A stretch of 64,000 bases of DNA from Primulina eburnea (Eukaryota > Streptophyta > Magnoliopsida > Lamiales > Gesneriaceae). The notes below the pieces were generated by a model that saw only the letters and a program-made list of their open reading frames with translations, did no database searches and had not been told where the DNA came from. Positions within the stretch are counted from its first letter, which is position 1; each line of letters begins with the position of its first letter. Of the stretch, positions 55,173 to 64,000 are shown piece by piece. The stretch spans positions 23,651,545 to 23,715,544 of the forward strand of contig NC_133108.1 of assembly GCF_022965805.1 (NCBI RefSeq), in the 5' to 3' direction. A program made the position numbers and the translations under genes.

Positions 55173-58100
55173 GAGCCACAATTATCAAAGACAGAGGAAT
55201 GAACAACATGCTAGCACAAAGAATCAAGGTCTGCGGTTGAGTTTTCTACAGAACTTCAGATCTTTTAATTTAATATGATTACATATTTATTCCTCAGGCA
55301 TCCAGAGATCCCTTGCCACCAAATGATGATCGTTTGTAATGACTGTGTAGGGATTCCTCAATCGCATTGTTAAGGATCATGGAAGCACTGATCTGGAATG
55401 GCTGAGGGACATTCCACCAGACAAAGCAAAGTAAGCCACGAGAGCTCCCAACTAGCATTTACAAGTTTCAAGTCTTAGGTATAACGCATTTTTTCACTTT
55501 CTACAGAGAGTATCTGCTGAGCATTCAGGGATTAGGTTTGAAGAGTGTAGAGTGTGTGAGGCTTCTGACACTTCATCAACTTGCCTTTCCTGTAAGATTA
55601 AATTTGCTTATAGTTCTTTTCCTTGATATGGATTTACTGACACGGTGCCTCTTCTGCCCTCACAAAGGTTGACACCAATGTCGGGCGTATATCAGTACGA
55701 CTAGGGTGGGTTCCTCTTCAGCCATTGCCTGAGTCACTTCAGCTGCACCTACTAGAACTGTAAGCACGTCTGTTTTACCTTCCGATAGCGATGACTAGCT
55801 TTACGGAATTGATATGTTGTTTCCTTGTGTAGGTACCCGGTGCTGGAGTCCATACAAAAATATTTGTGGCCTAGGCTATGCAAACTTGATCAAAGAACAC
55901 TGTAAATAAAATTTATGTACATGAATGCACCAAAAAAAATTTGTACTCACCAAATATTCCAGGTCATCATCATTTCTATGATCTAATTTAGCTTTTTCAT
56001 TACAGATATGAGCTGCATTACCAAATGATTACTTTTGGAAAGGTATGGCATTATTGTTCAGATATGTCTTAGGTACTACATTTGACCAGAAAGCTGATGT
56101 GGCATGCAAATCTGAAGCTAAAAACATGTTTTGTCAGGTATTCTGCACAAAGAATAAGCCAAATTGCAATGCATGTCCAATGAGGGGAGAATGCAGACAT
56201 TTTGCTAGTGCATTTGCAAGGTTATCCATCATTTAATACTTATTTCAGCCGAACCACTATATTTATTTGACTGTGATAATTGATCTTCTTGAAGTTATGT
56301 ATTTGGGACAAGGATCACATGCATAGCATCAAAATAAATTTAAATCTCTTTTTAATAATTAAAAACGGGTGACAAAATAAATGTAGATAAGCAATTGAAA
56401 CTGCGTTGAACTTTCATCAAACATAAATGTTAGACCCCTTCAAAAGTGAAAGTGCAACCTAAGATGATCCGGTGTTACAAGCTTAAGTCGATTGTTCAGC
56501 TCTAGACAAATCACGAGAATTCAAACGGTCACAACTTAGATTCACAAGGCTTTAATGATTCATTTTACTCTTTTTAATAATATACTAATATAAAGTAAGA
56601 TTCATATTTATTAGTAAAACAGACGCTTATAAGCACGTTTTATATTTTTATGATATGATAACATAGAATAAAGAGTAACAATTATCAGAAAAACAAACTC
56701 ATAACCATGTTATATAGCATTCAACATAAAATGTAAAATCAATGTACATTTATTTTGTCAAGGCAATGCATTCTTAAACAAAGAAAACAAAAAGATCAAA
56801 TATGATTTTGTAACAACCAACTAGAACTCTTGTCAAGGAACTTTACGAGCTCGGCCCCAACTCAACTTGTTTGCATCTGTACTTGTAAGTAGGTAATATA
56901 ATTATGATGTTTTTGACATATAACGCCAATTGGTGGAATCTGATGAATGATGCAGTGCGAGACTTGGTTTACCAGCACCAGAAGAGAAAAACATTGTGAG
57001 TGCAGCAAAAAACAAAGGAGCAGATCAAAAGTCAACTGGAGGAATGGATACCTTGCAATTGCCTTCACTTCAAGTTAATCAGAACTATGCTGAATTGAAA
57101 GTTAGCAACACTCAACCCATTATTGAAGAACCAACTACACTAGAGCCTATTATTGAAGTGCCAGTAACTCCAGAACCAGAGCATGTGCAAGTTCCAGAAT
57201 TTGACATCGAGAACCCTTTCCTCGAAGATCTTGGTGAAATCCCTACTATCCAACTCAATATGGAAGAGTTCAATCATAATTTGCAGAAAATAATGCAGCA
57301 AAATGCAGAACTTCAGGAGAAATATATGTCAAAAGCCTTGGTAGCTTTAAATTTGCAAGATGCTTCCATCCCCTTTCCCAAACTTAAAAATGTGAGCCAA
57401 CTAAGAACAGAACATCCAGTGTAAGTAAGACTCTCATTATTATAAATTGATTAACGTGCTTGCACCACATTAGACCACCATAAAAATTCACGAATCAGTC
57501 ATGTGGGATTTTTGAAACAATTCTTGTATGCTATGAGTTGACTGACCCCTTAAGTCTTTTTACAGCTACGAGCTTCCAGATTCACACCCTCTCCTTGAAG
57601 GGGTTAGTGATATTCTATGAGTTTGTTTCAACACAAAAGACGTGTAATCAGTACACCTTCCTTCCTTGACTAATTATAATTTCTGAATATACAGATGGAC
57701 AAACGAGAACAAGATGATCCTTCCCCTTACTTACTTGCAATATGGACACCAGGTATGAAAAACAATAAACCGATTAAAAACTTCCAGCCTGCAATGTAAG
57801 AAATGTGATCACATATCTTGTCTAATGAGCAATTTCCGATAAAAGGTAAATTGATTTTGAAGTCATCGAGAGTTGCATTATAATCTGAATAGGTCTACAA
57901 ATATTTCATATCAGGCGAAACTCTAGACTCTATTGAACCACCAAAGAGGCGGTGTAGCTTCCGAGACTCCAAGAAACTATGCACTGAAGAAACTTGTTCA
58001 TCATGCAATAGTATAACGTGAAGCAGACTCTCAAACTGTTAGGGGAACTCTTCTGGTATGAACAATACTATGATAAAACAATATCTGCGGCATAATAAAA

Positions 58101-58355
58101 TTGATAAACAAAATTCCGAAGCCAATTTAGCAAACCTAACATTAGAAAGCATAACAGGTACCATGCAGGACCGTCATGAGAGGAAGTTTTCCTCTAAATG
58201 GCACATACTTCCAAGTGAATGAGGTAATGAAGAATCAAGTTTTTCGTTCATTAATGATCCAAGAAGTCATGTTCAAACCGATATAAACTTCAAATTTGTT
58301 GTCTGCAGGTATTTTCTGACCATGAAAAGTAGCCTCAATCCAATGGATTATTATT
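55173..58355 (+). pseudogene. DEMETER/ROS1-like 5-methylcytosine DNA glycosylase, truncated pseudogene
   Basis: Exons with consensus splice sites: 55173-55228, 55351-55430, 55507-55591, 55668-55759, 55833-55901, 56006-56042, 56138-56220, 56956-57420, 57566-57601, 57695-57752, 57915-58055, 58158-58223 and 58309 onward. They encode the second half of the HhH-GPD domain (GLGLKSVECVRLL with the catalytic Lys, VDTNVGRISVRLGW with the catalytic Asp), the [4Fe-4S] motif C-x6-C-x2-C-x5-C (CTKNKPNCNACPMRGEC), the variable linker and part of the C-terminal domain (GSFPLNGTYFQVNE). Active enzymes excise 5-methylcytosine. The N-terminal half is missing. One extra base near 58015 (after SCNSI) and another near 58325 (SDHEK-stop) shift the frame, and a CACTA-like insertion ends it. 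An unprocessed partial duplicate, not a retrocopy. Confidence 0.9.
56138..56220 (+). pseudogene. Iron-sulfur cluster exon of the glycosylase pseudogene
   Basis: Encodes VFCTKNKPNCNACPM, then RGECRHFASAFA. The four cluster cysteines are all present, with AG acceptor and GT donor sites on either side. Confidence 0.88.
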
Positions 58356-58369
58356 TTAAAAGAGAATAG

Positions 58370-58826
58370 CACTATTCAAAAATTTGGATGATCACTTACG
58401 GGCCTTTTTCTGGCATCCAATGTTAGTTTTCGTATATACATACTGCAATAAATTTGTTTATGGCAAAAACGAAGCGTTCCAATTGTCATCGTCGCTGGCT
58501 CCAACGGCGGTTTTTGAGAAAATCATTGCAAATATAATTGCCACGGTCTTGTCTGAAAAAACCATTGCTACATATTAGCAACGTTTTTTGAAAAGAAAAA
58601 TCTAACGTAACATATAAGAATACGAATTATTTATTGTGGTGTATATAATTATCAAAGGTTCATTTGAAAACTGTCGCTATGCATTGCAATGCAATGATTT
58701 ACCTTGCAACGACATTTTATATGTCAATGGTACATAAACCGTCGCAAAATTGAATTTGTGATGGTTTTAAAAAACCGTCGTTAGATTTAAAAAAAAAAAC
58801 AGTCAGCACTGTTTTTTCTTATAGTG
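58370..58826. mobile_element. Degraded CACTA-like non-autonomous element
   Basis: Right end TTTTCTTATAGTG (58814-58826) is one base from the CACTA end TTTTCTTGTAGTG. A possible left end CACTATTCAAAAA (58370) is weaker, and the flanks do not give a matching triplet. The interior has AGCAACG/CCGTCG and AAAACCGTCG motifs like the element at 3320-4643. It cuts the glycosylase pseudogene. Confidence 0.6.
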
Positions 58827-58878
58827 ATATCAATTTTGCTTTTATTCGACAAAGTTTAATGGAACGAGGAGTATCATT

Positions 58879-59256
58879 TCATTCAGAAGAGGAATCCCCT
58901 TCTTCATGCAAAGCAAAGGAGGAATCGGCTTCTTTATAGAGAGCTATATTTCTCTCAAGATCGATGAATTTCTTTTCCACGTTGGATATATCTTCCAGTA
59001 GAGATTTTGGACCAACTGCACCCTCTGAATCATTTCCTCCATTGCCATTTTCTCTCGACTCGGTTTCCAAGTCATGCGGTCTCTTATTTTTTGGCTGAAA
59101 ACCAGGAGGATGATCACTGCAGACAGGCCTTTTTCCGGCACCTGATATGAGTTTTTGCCACCAGAATATATATCTGGTGGTAACATTGGACTCAAACAGG
59201 CGAGCAGGAATGTAGTAGAGCTTCTCATCTTCGATGGGCCTCGTGTAATATTCCAT
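58879..59256 (-). pseudogene. Plant mobile domain-like gene, 3' exon
   Basis: 125 codons on the minus strand: YTRPIEDEKLYYIPARLFES and VTTRYIFWWQKL are the end of the PMD domain (usual form 'RPI-D-LYIP-RLFE-DVTTRYL-WW'), followed by an acidic, Ser-rich tail ending EEGDSSSE-stop. The preceding core of the domain is absent: the frame starts at an ATG created where the duplicated promoter segment (59243 onward) joins. So the piece looks like promoter fused to last exon by deletion. It could yield a short protein, but nothing shows that it does. Confidence 0.6.
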
Positions 59257-59503
59257 GGAACGATTATTGAAAAAGCAAAATTAATTCACCAAATCCTTGT
59301 AGGATTTTGTTTGGGAAAATGGCGAGACACCACCATTTTTGTTACCATTTATTAAATTTAATTTTCAAAATATTATAAATTAAGTTTTAATGTTTTATAT
59401 ATAAATAGTAAAAGAATGTATTTATTTTAATTTTGAAGAGAAACTAAAATGAACTGAAAATGAATTTTTTCAACCATTTTTTTTAAAATAGGTTCTACAT
59501 TTT
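59243..59503. repeat. Duplicated promoter-region segment, copy 2
   Basis: Matches 51981-52240 with few differences. Homology starts at the junction with the PMD 3' exon. Confidence 0.9.
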
Positions 59504-60494
59504 CTACCAAATTTTGGCAAGCTGAGACGAATCGGAACAAATCGACTCATTTTGACAGCTCTAACGCTAAGAGATACGAGTAATATTATTTAATCATGAT
59601 CATCACCTAGAGATACACGGATCAGTCGCCGATAACTAGATGAGGCGGATAAAAATTAAGGCTTGATGATGTTAATTAGTGTGGCATATGGTAAAACAAC
59701 AACATTTAACTTACATAATTAATTTATATACACTACAACATGTACCAGATGCTAGGAGTTCCTAGCTCTGCAAAATCACCACGTGATTTTCTTGCGTAAA
59801 ATTTACAACTGAATAAAAAAAATCCATCAAACTGTATGACACCTCTATCCCAAGTCTGTTAGAATATAACACTCTAACGACAACTTGAATTAGTCATTTT
59901 CGTTAACAAAATTATGGTTATCGTTTAATTGTTTTGAAAACTCATTGTGTAGTCACACTTGAACGGGCTGGATCTTGCTCAAAGCAAATTTAATCGCTAG
60001 CCTGACACTCTTCCGGATGAATATGGATTGGAATATCATTTGCCTTTTATGCGTGATCATTATTTTCACGTATATAATCTTCTAAATTTTTATATAGATC
60101 CTAATATTGGAATTATATGTAAATTGATCATATTTATAATGAAAAAAAAATTTGACATTAAAAAATAATATTTTTTAATGAACCGGTTTGGATCGGAGAT
60201 ATATCTCACAAAATTGAGACGTGAGACACTCTATTTTTTTTTAAAAAAAAATACACACACTAAGACCTTTTCGAAAATTACCCTTCATGTGTGTGTGTAT
60301 CTATATCATATGAAAATATTGTAAAAAAAAAAAAAAAAAAAGGTCTCATAAATCAAGGAATTTGTTTACCTGATATGATATATCTATTATCTAACCCGTC
60401 CGACAAAATTAGAGAGTATAGTTGAAATTGAATCACAACTGAGATTATTTAATGATATACACTTTTGACGTTCCTATAATATTGTGTGTAAATG
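59504..60494. other. Intergenic sequence, no gene seen
   Basis: AT-rich with poly-A/T tracts and GTGTGTGTGT near 60288-60297. About 59500-60490 has no counterpart in copy 1 of the duplication, so it is an insertion here or a deletion there. No terminal repeats identified. Confidence 0.55.
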
Positions 60495-60649
60495 GTTGGT
60501 AGATATATACTTTAATTAAACAAATTATAAAGCAACTAATTTTTATAAGATTAAATATAAAAATGCTTAAATTTAATTTTCCTATAAATGAGTGAGATTT
60601 TAAAAAATAATTATTTTTGTAAAAATGAATATGCGTTGGATTTTTATTT

Positions 60650-60712
<63 letters not shown>

Positions 60713-60812
60713 TATTTATTTATTTATTTATTTAATTAATAATCTAGCTCTTTACTAAATAATTTGCAATCAATTTGGTGAATCCTTAATTAATTTTACA
60801 AACGTACCTTCA
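60495..60812. repeat. Duplicated segment, second block, copy 2
   Basis: Matches 52620-52960, including a TA run (60654-60709) and the AATCTAGCTCTTTACTAAAT phrase. Ends where the Athila-like fragment begins. Confidence 0.85.
60654..60709. repeat. (TA)n microsatellite
   Basis: 56 bases of pure TA. Confidence 0.93.
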
Positions 60813-60830
60813 AATCCTCCCCTGAGGGGG

Positions 60831-61251
60831 AGCACCGGTAAAACAAGTGGGATTCCAGAACCGTCCTAGAAATGACCCTTACTCGAACACATATAATCCG
60901 GGATGGAGGAATCACCCAAACTTTTCATGGGGAGGTCAAAACAACCAAAATCGTCAACAAAGAGGTCCACCATATGGGATGCACCAAGGATTCAAGCCAG
61001 AACCGTCTCGGGAGGAGAAGTCCAATTTAGAGCAAATGATGACTAAATTTATTTCTGCAACAGAGACGAGATTTCAGAACCAAGATGCATCTATAAAGGG
61101 GTTAGAGAATCAAATTGGACAATTGGCTAAGTTGATTGCTAACAGGGAGCAAGGAGCTTTGCCAAGCAACACGGAAACTAACCCAAGAGAACATGTGAAG
61201 GCGGTGGAATTGCGTAGTGGAAAAGCACTCGAGTCTAAGCGTAGACCATAA
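60831..61251 (+). pseudogene. Athila-type Ty3/gypsy gag fragment
   Basis: An open frame reading NDPYSNTYNPGWRNHPNFSW, then GGQNNQNRQQ, ETRFQNQDASIKGLENQIGQL, QGALPSNTE and AVELRSGKAL. This run is characteristic of Athila-clade gag downstream of its core: NPGWRNHPN, then a coiled coil, then the ALPS and LRSGK motifs. No zinc knuckle, protease or LTR is attached. A fragment left of a much larger element. Confidence 0.85.
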
Positions 61252-61299
61252 TCTCAACAGAAAATTATTACCAATTATTTCAGTACAGGGCTCCAAGGA

Positions 61300-61773
61300 G
61301 CAAACATTTTTACTATGATTTTCAGTTCAGTTATGCACGTATTATAATTGCTCAGTACAAGTATTTTCAGCATGCCTCATGACATGATCTTTTAACCATG
61401 CAAATTATGTTTTACTCGTTACCTACGATATATGCATGCTGAGTCTTTAGGCTCACTAGACTTGATTGTTGTAGATACCGATGAGGTCAGGGCCGAGGGC
61501 GGGGACCAGTGAGCCAGCTTGGGTCGGCAGTAGTGGCACCCGAGGACCTCAGTTCAGCATTTATTATTTTATTCCGCAAACAATTTTTATCAGTTGTTGG
61601 ATATTCTTAAATTGTTATTTTTGGCAAACTTTATTTTCTTCCGCTGCTATATTTTTAAAAATTGAACTTGATTCATCAGTTGATTTTATGAACGAGGCAA
61701 TTTTACTTACTTTACAAAGAAAATTTTTAATTTTCCGCAAATTTTCAAGTAAGGATTTTCGGGCCTTCACATA
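61300..61773 (+). mobile_element. 3' part of a gypsy LTR
   Basis: Ends GGCCTTCACA at 61773. Contains GAGTCTTTAGGCTCACTAGACTT and the GGGGACCAGTGAGCCAGCTT / GAGGACCTC segments found at 4985-5125. Its 5' part is gone (the left limit is not clear). It splits the reading of element B's RNase H, starting two codons after its end. Confidence 0.75.
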
Positions 61774-62073
61774 TTAGTTTTCACAGAAGGAATTGAATAT
61801 GCAGCAGCGGAGATGGTTGGAACTTGTGAAAGACTATGATTGCACCATTAGCTATCATCCTGGTAAAGTAATGTGGTTGCGGATGCTTTGAGTCGCAAGT
61901 CGAGTTCTTTATTGGGTTCTATGATTTCTAAACCTTTGTTGATTGATTTGCAAATAAATGAGATCAATTTGGTATCTCCTGGTACAGTGGCTCGATTATC
62001 TGCATTGGTTCTCCACTCAACCTTATTTGATCGAATTTTGAAGGAACAATAGCTGGATGCTCAGTTATTAGAG
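61774..62073 (+). pseudogene. Element B RNase H end and linker
   Basis: [20 protein letters not shown] and TISYHPGK, then a one-base loss and a TGA in the ADALSRK tether near 61868-61895. Linker remnant with stops. Confidence 0.8.
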
Positions 62074-63482
62074 TTGAAGAGGAAAAGCGATCTGACAGGA
62101 GTTTTTGAGTTTGGGTCGAATCGTGATGGGTTACTGACCTTTCGAGGTATAATATGTGTTCCATTGGGGGATGACATTCGGAAAGAGGTACTTCTTGAAG
62201 CTCATACAGCGTCATATTCTGTAAATCCCGGTAGTACCAAGATGTACCAAGATCTTCGAGGTCTTTATTGGTGGCCAGGTGTGAAGAAATATATCATGTT
62301 CTTTGTTTCTGAATGTCTAACATGTCAACACGTTAAGATTGAGCACCAAAGATCGGCGGAATTGTTGCAATCCTTGCCTATACCGCAATGGAAGTAGGAG
62401 CACATGACTATGGATTTTGTTGTTGGGTTACCAAGGACGTAGAAAGGCTTCAATTCTATTTGGTTGATCGTGGATCGATTGACCAAGTCATCACATTTTC
62501 TTCCTGTCAAGACGACGTATTCTATGAATCGGTATGCCGAGGCTTATATTCAGGATATTGTGAGACTTCATGGGATACCGGTATCAATAGTTTCTGATCG
62601 TGATCCAAGGATTACATTAGAGTTTTGGAAGAGTTTGTATTGAGCCTTGGGAACGAAATTGGCTTTCAGTACTGCATATCATCCTCAAAGAGACGGTCAA
62701 TCAGAAAATGTAATCCAAATTTTGGAGGATATGTTAAGAGCTTGCACGATTGATTTCCCGGGAAATTGGGATTTTAAGTTGCTTTTGGTAGAGTTCACAT
62801 ATAATAACAGTTTCCAGTCTTCAATCGGCATGGTACCTTATGAAGCTTTATACGGAAGAAAGTGCCGCTCTCCTTTGTATTGGGAAGATGTAGGTCAAAG
62901 AAAGATGTTGGGCCTAGAGCTGGTTCAACAGACAACAGATGTTGTGGCATTGATCAAAGAAAAAATGAAGACAAAGCTCGGTTTTGACAGAAGAGTTAGG
63001 ATAATGTTCGTCGGCGGCCTTTGGCATTCGAGGTTGGTGATCATGTATTTATCAAAATAGTTCCTCTCAAGGGAGTTATGCGATTTGGTAAGAAAGATAA
63101 GTTAAGTCCTCGATACATTGGACCATTCGAGATTCTTGATAAGATTGGAGACCGAACCTATCGTCTTGCATTGCCACCGGACTTGGATCGAGTTCACAAC
63201 GTATTTAATGTTTCTATGCTACGTAAGTACCTTTCTAATCAATCTCATGTCCTTCGGTACGACTCATTGGATATTTTGCCTAACCTAAGCTACGAGGTAA
63301 TGCCGGTTCAAATTCTTGATCACAAAGTTAAAGTGTTGAGGAATAAAGAAATTGGCCTTGTCAAAGTTCTTTGGAGGAATCATGTTATTGAAGAGGCCAC
63401 ATGGGAACCAGAAGAGGAGATGAAACATCGTTATCCGAATTTATTTGACGGTAAGCAAATTTCGGGGACAAAATTTTTATAA
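62074..63482 (+). pseudogene. Element B integrase and chromodomain
   Basis: Frames 62074-62397, 62398-62640 (other frame), 62647-63060 and 63021-63482. Zinc domain: EAHTASYSVNPGSTKMYQDL, CLTCQHVKIEHQ. Core: MTMDFVVGLPR (Asp), [11 protein letters not shown] (Asp), DGQSENVIQILED (Glu). C-terminal: GPFEILDKIGDRTYRLALP and a chromodomain-like end KVLWRNHVIEEATWEPEEEM. Lesions: TAG at 62396, a frame change near 62420, TGA at 62641-62643 and a frameshift near 63000. Confidence 0.9.
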
Positions 63483-63493
63483 GGAGGGGAGAT
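63481..63493 (+). promoter_or_regulatory. Polypurine tract of element B
   Basis: AAGGAGGGGAGAT directly before the LTR TGTAATATCC. Confidence 0.88.
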
Positions 63494-64000
63494 TGTAATA
63501 TCCAAACATTTTAGAATTTTATTGTTTATGATATTAGTTTTGGTTGGGTGTTTAGGAAATATGGTTATTGGATATTCATGGTTTATTATGGTAATGGATA
63601 TTTCATATGGTTTGATTGTTGAGATTATGTGTAATGGTTATGTTTATTGGAATGATTAAAATATGGTCATTGTATATGGTTATTGTTTTGGTATTATGTT
63701 CATAATTGGTGATGATTAAGGAAATGCATAGGTAGAATAGAAAGTTGATTTTGAGTCAAATAAGAAATAAAAATGCAGAAACGGTATGAAAAATATGGCA
63801 GAAGTTGTGGTTTTTTGTATAATGTTTTGTACATTGATGAAATTGATATGAGACCATTTTCATTAGAAAGATAAGATATAAGGCTATAAATTTCATGTTT
63901 TGAGTTTTGTTCAAATCATTAGGGAAGACGAGCCAAAAGTGGCCCGAAGTGTGTCGTGTGTATCGTTGTTCCTGCAATAACACACGTTGGGAGAATGAGC
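63494..64000 (+). repeat. 3' LTR of element B (cut by the window end)
   Basis: Starts TGTAATATCCAAACATTTTAG. AT-rich with repeated GGTTATTGGATAT/ATGGTTATTG phrases near 63560-63690. Right end lies beyond the window. Confidence 0.85.

Larger units (their letters stand above)
61774..64000 (+). mobile_element. Ty3/gypsy 'element B', 3' half
   Basis: Begins within RNase H ([16 protein letters not shown] at 61780), runs through integrase and chromodomain to 63482, then PPT and the start of a 3' LTR that leaves the window. 5' parts are missing. Proteins are close to gypsy-1 in style (GVFEFGSNRDGLLTFRG, KIEHQRSAE) but the LTR start TGTAATATCC is different. Confidence 0.88.

Noticed and set aside
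55351..55430. Apparent frameshift in the second glycosylase exon
   Set aside because: With the acceptor after TGTGTAG the exon reads GFLNRIVKDHG in frame; only a residue change is needed.
51618..61773. Gene island considered as one insertion into a single gypsy element (A plus B)
   Set aside because: A and B overlap in RNase H by about ten codons with diverged sequence, and their LTR starts differ.

Overview
This window is nuclear DNA from a flowering plant (a eudicot). It has spliceosomal exons and introns, Ty1/copia and Ty3/gypsy LTR retrotransposons, CACTA-type DNA transposon remains, AT-rich intergenic sequence and plant-specific gene families (DEMETER/ROS1 glycosylase, plant mobile domain, RING-H2). 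From memory, the unknown ORF linked to the Sirevirus-like copies resembles repetitive hypothetical proteins of the Gesneriaceae (Dorcoceras/Boea type), so a Lamiales host is my guess, not something the sequence proves.

Layout. 1-872 plus 5333-6600 is old unassigned sequence with a possible virus-like or LTR-like promoter and a degenerate tRNA-like cloverleaf. It is split by a solo gypsy LTR (877-5327, target-site duplication GTTGT) that itself carries a 1.3-kb non-autonomous CACTA element (3320-4643). 6600-37056 holds remains of two Sirevirus-like copia elements. One is on the minus strand (6600-6967 joined with 26554-29112) and one on the plus strand (29113-37056), lying head to head. Both carry the same unknown ORF ('ORF X') downstream of pol. 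The minus copy is split by a copia element on the minus strand (6968-26553, TSD GGTTG). That copia has a complete gypsy chromovirus inserted in its pol gene (10731-18480, TSD CATTG) and a solo gypsy LTR in its 5' LTR (23269-25437, TSD TTCAA). The plus copy is split by another solo LTR (31620-34221, TSD ATCTC).

37057-51618 is a 5' LTR plus gag-pol of a plus-strand gypsy element ('element A'). Its LTR is interrupted by a third gypsy element (38536-47215, minus strand, TSD TTCTT). Element A has a likely spliceosomal intron at its gag/protease junction.

51618-61300 is the only gene-like island. It holds the 5' half of a plant-mobile-domain gene, an apparently intact RING-H2 gene (53796-54593, minus), an exon-intron-retaining but truncated DEMETER/ROS1 DNA glycosylase pseudogene (55173-58355, plus), a CACTA-like insertion, the 3' exon of a plant-mobile-domain gene behind a duplicated promoter segment, and an Athila-type gag fragment. 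61300-64000 returns to gypsy remains: an LTR 3' end, then RNase H/integrase/chromodomain and the 3' LTR start of 'element B'.

No operons or concerted pathway are present. Apart from the RING-H2 gene nearly all coding sequence is broken transposon sequence. The main points are the dated nesting, the candidate intron in a chromovirus, palindromic GC-rich arrays ahead of the LTR TATA boxes, the duplicated ORF X module, and the decayed demethylase and mobile-domain loci.
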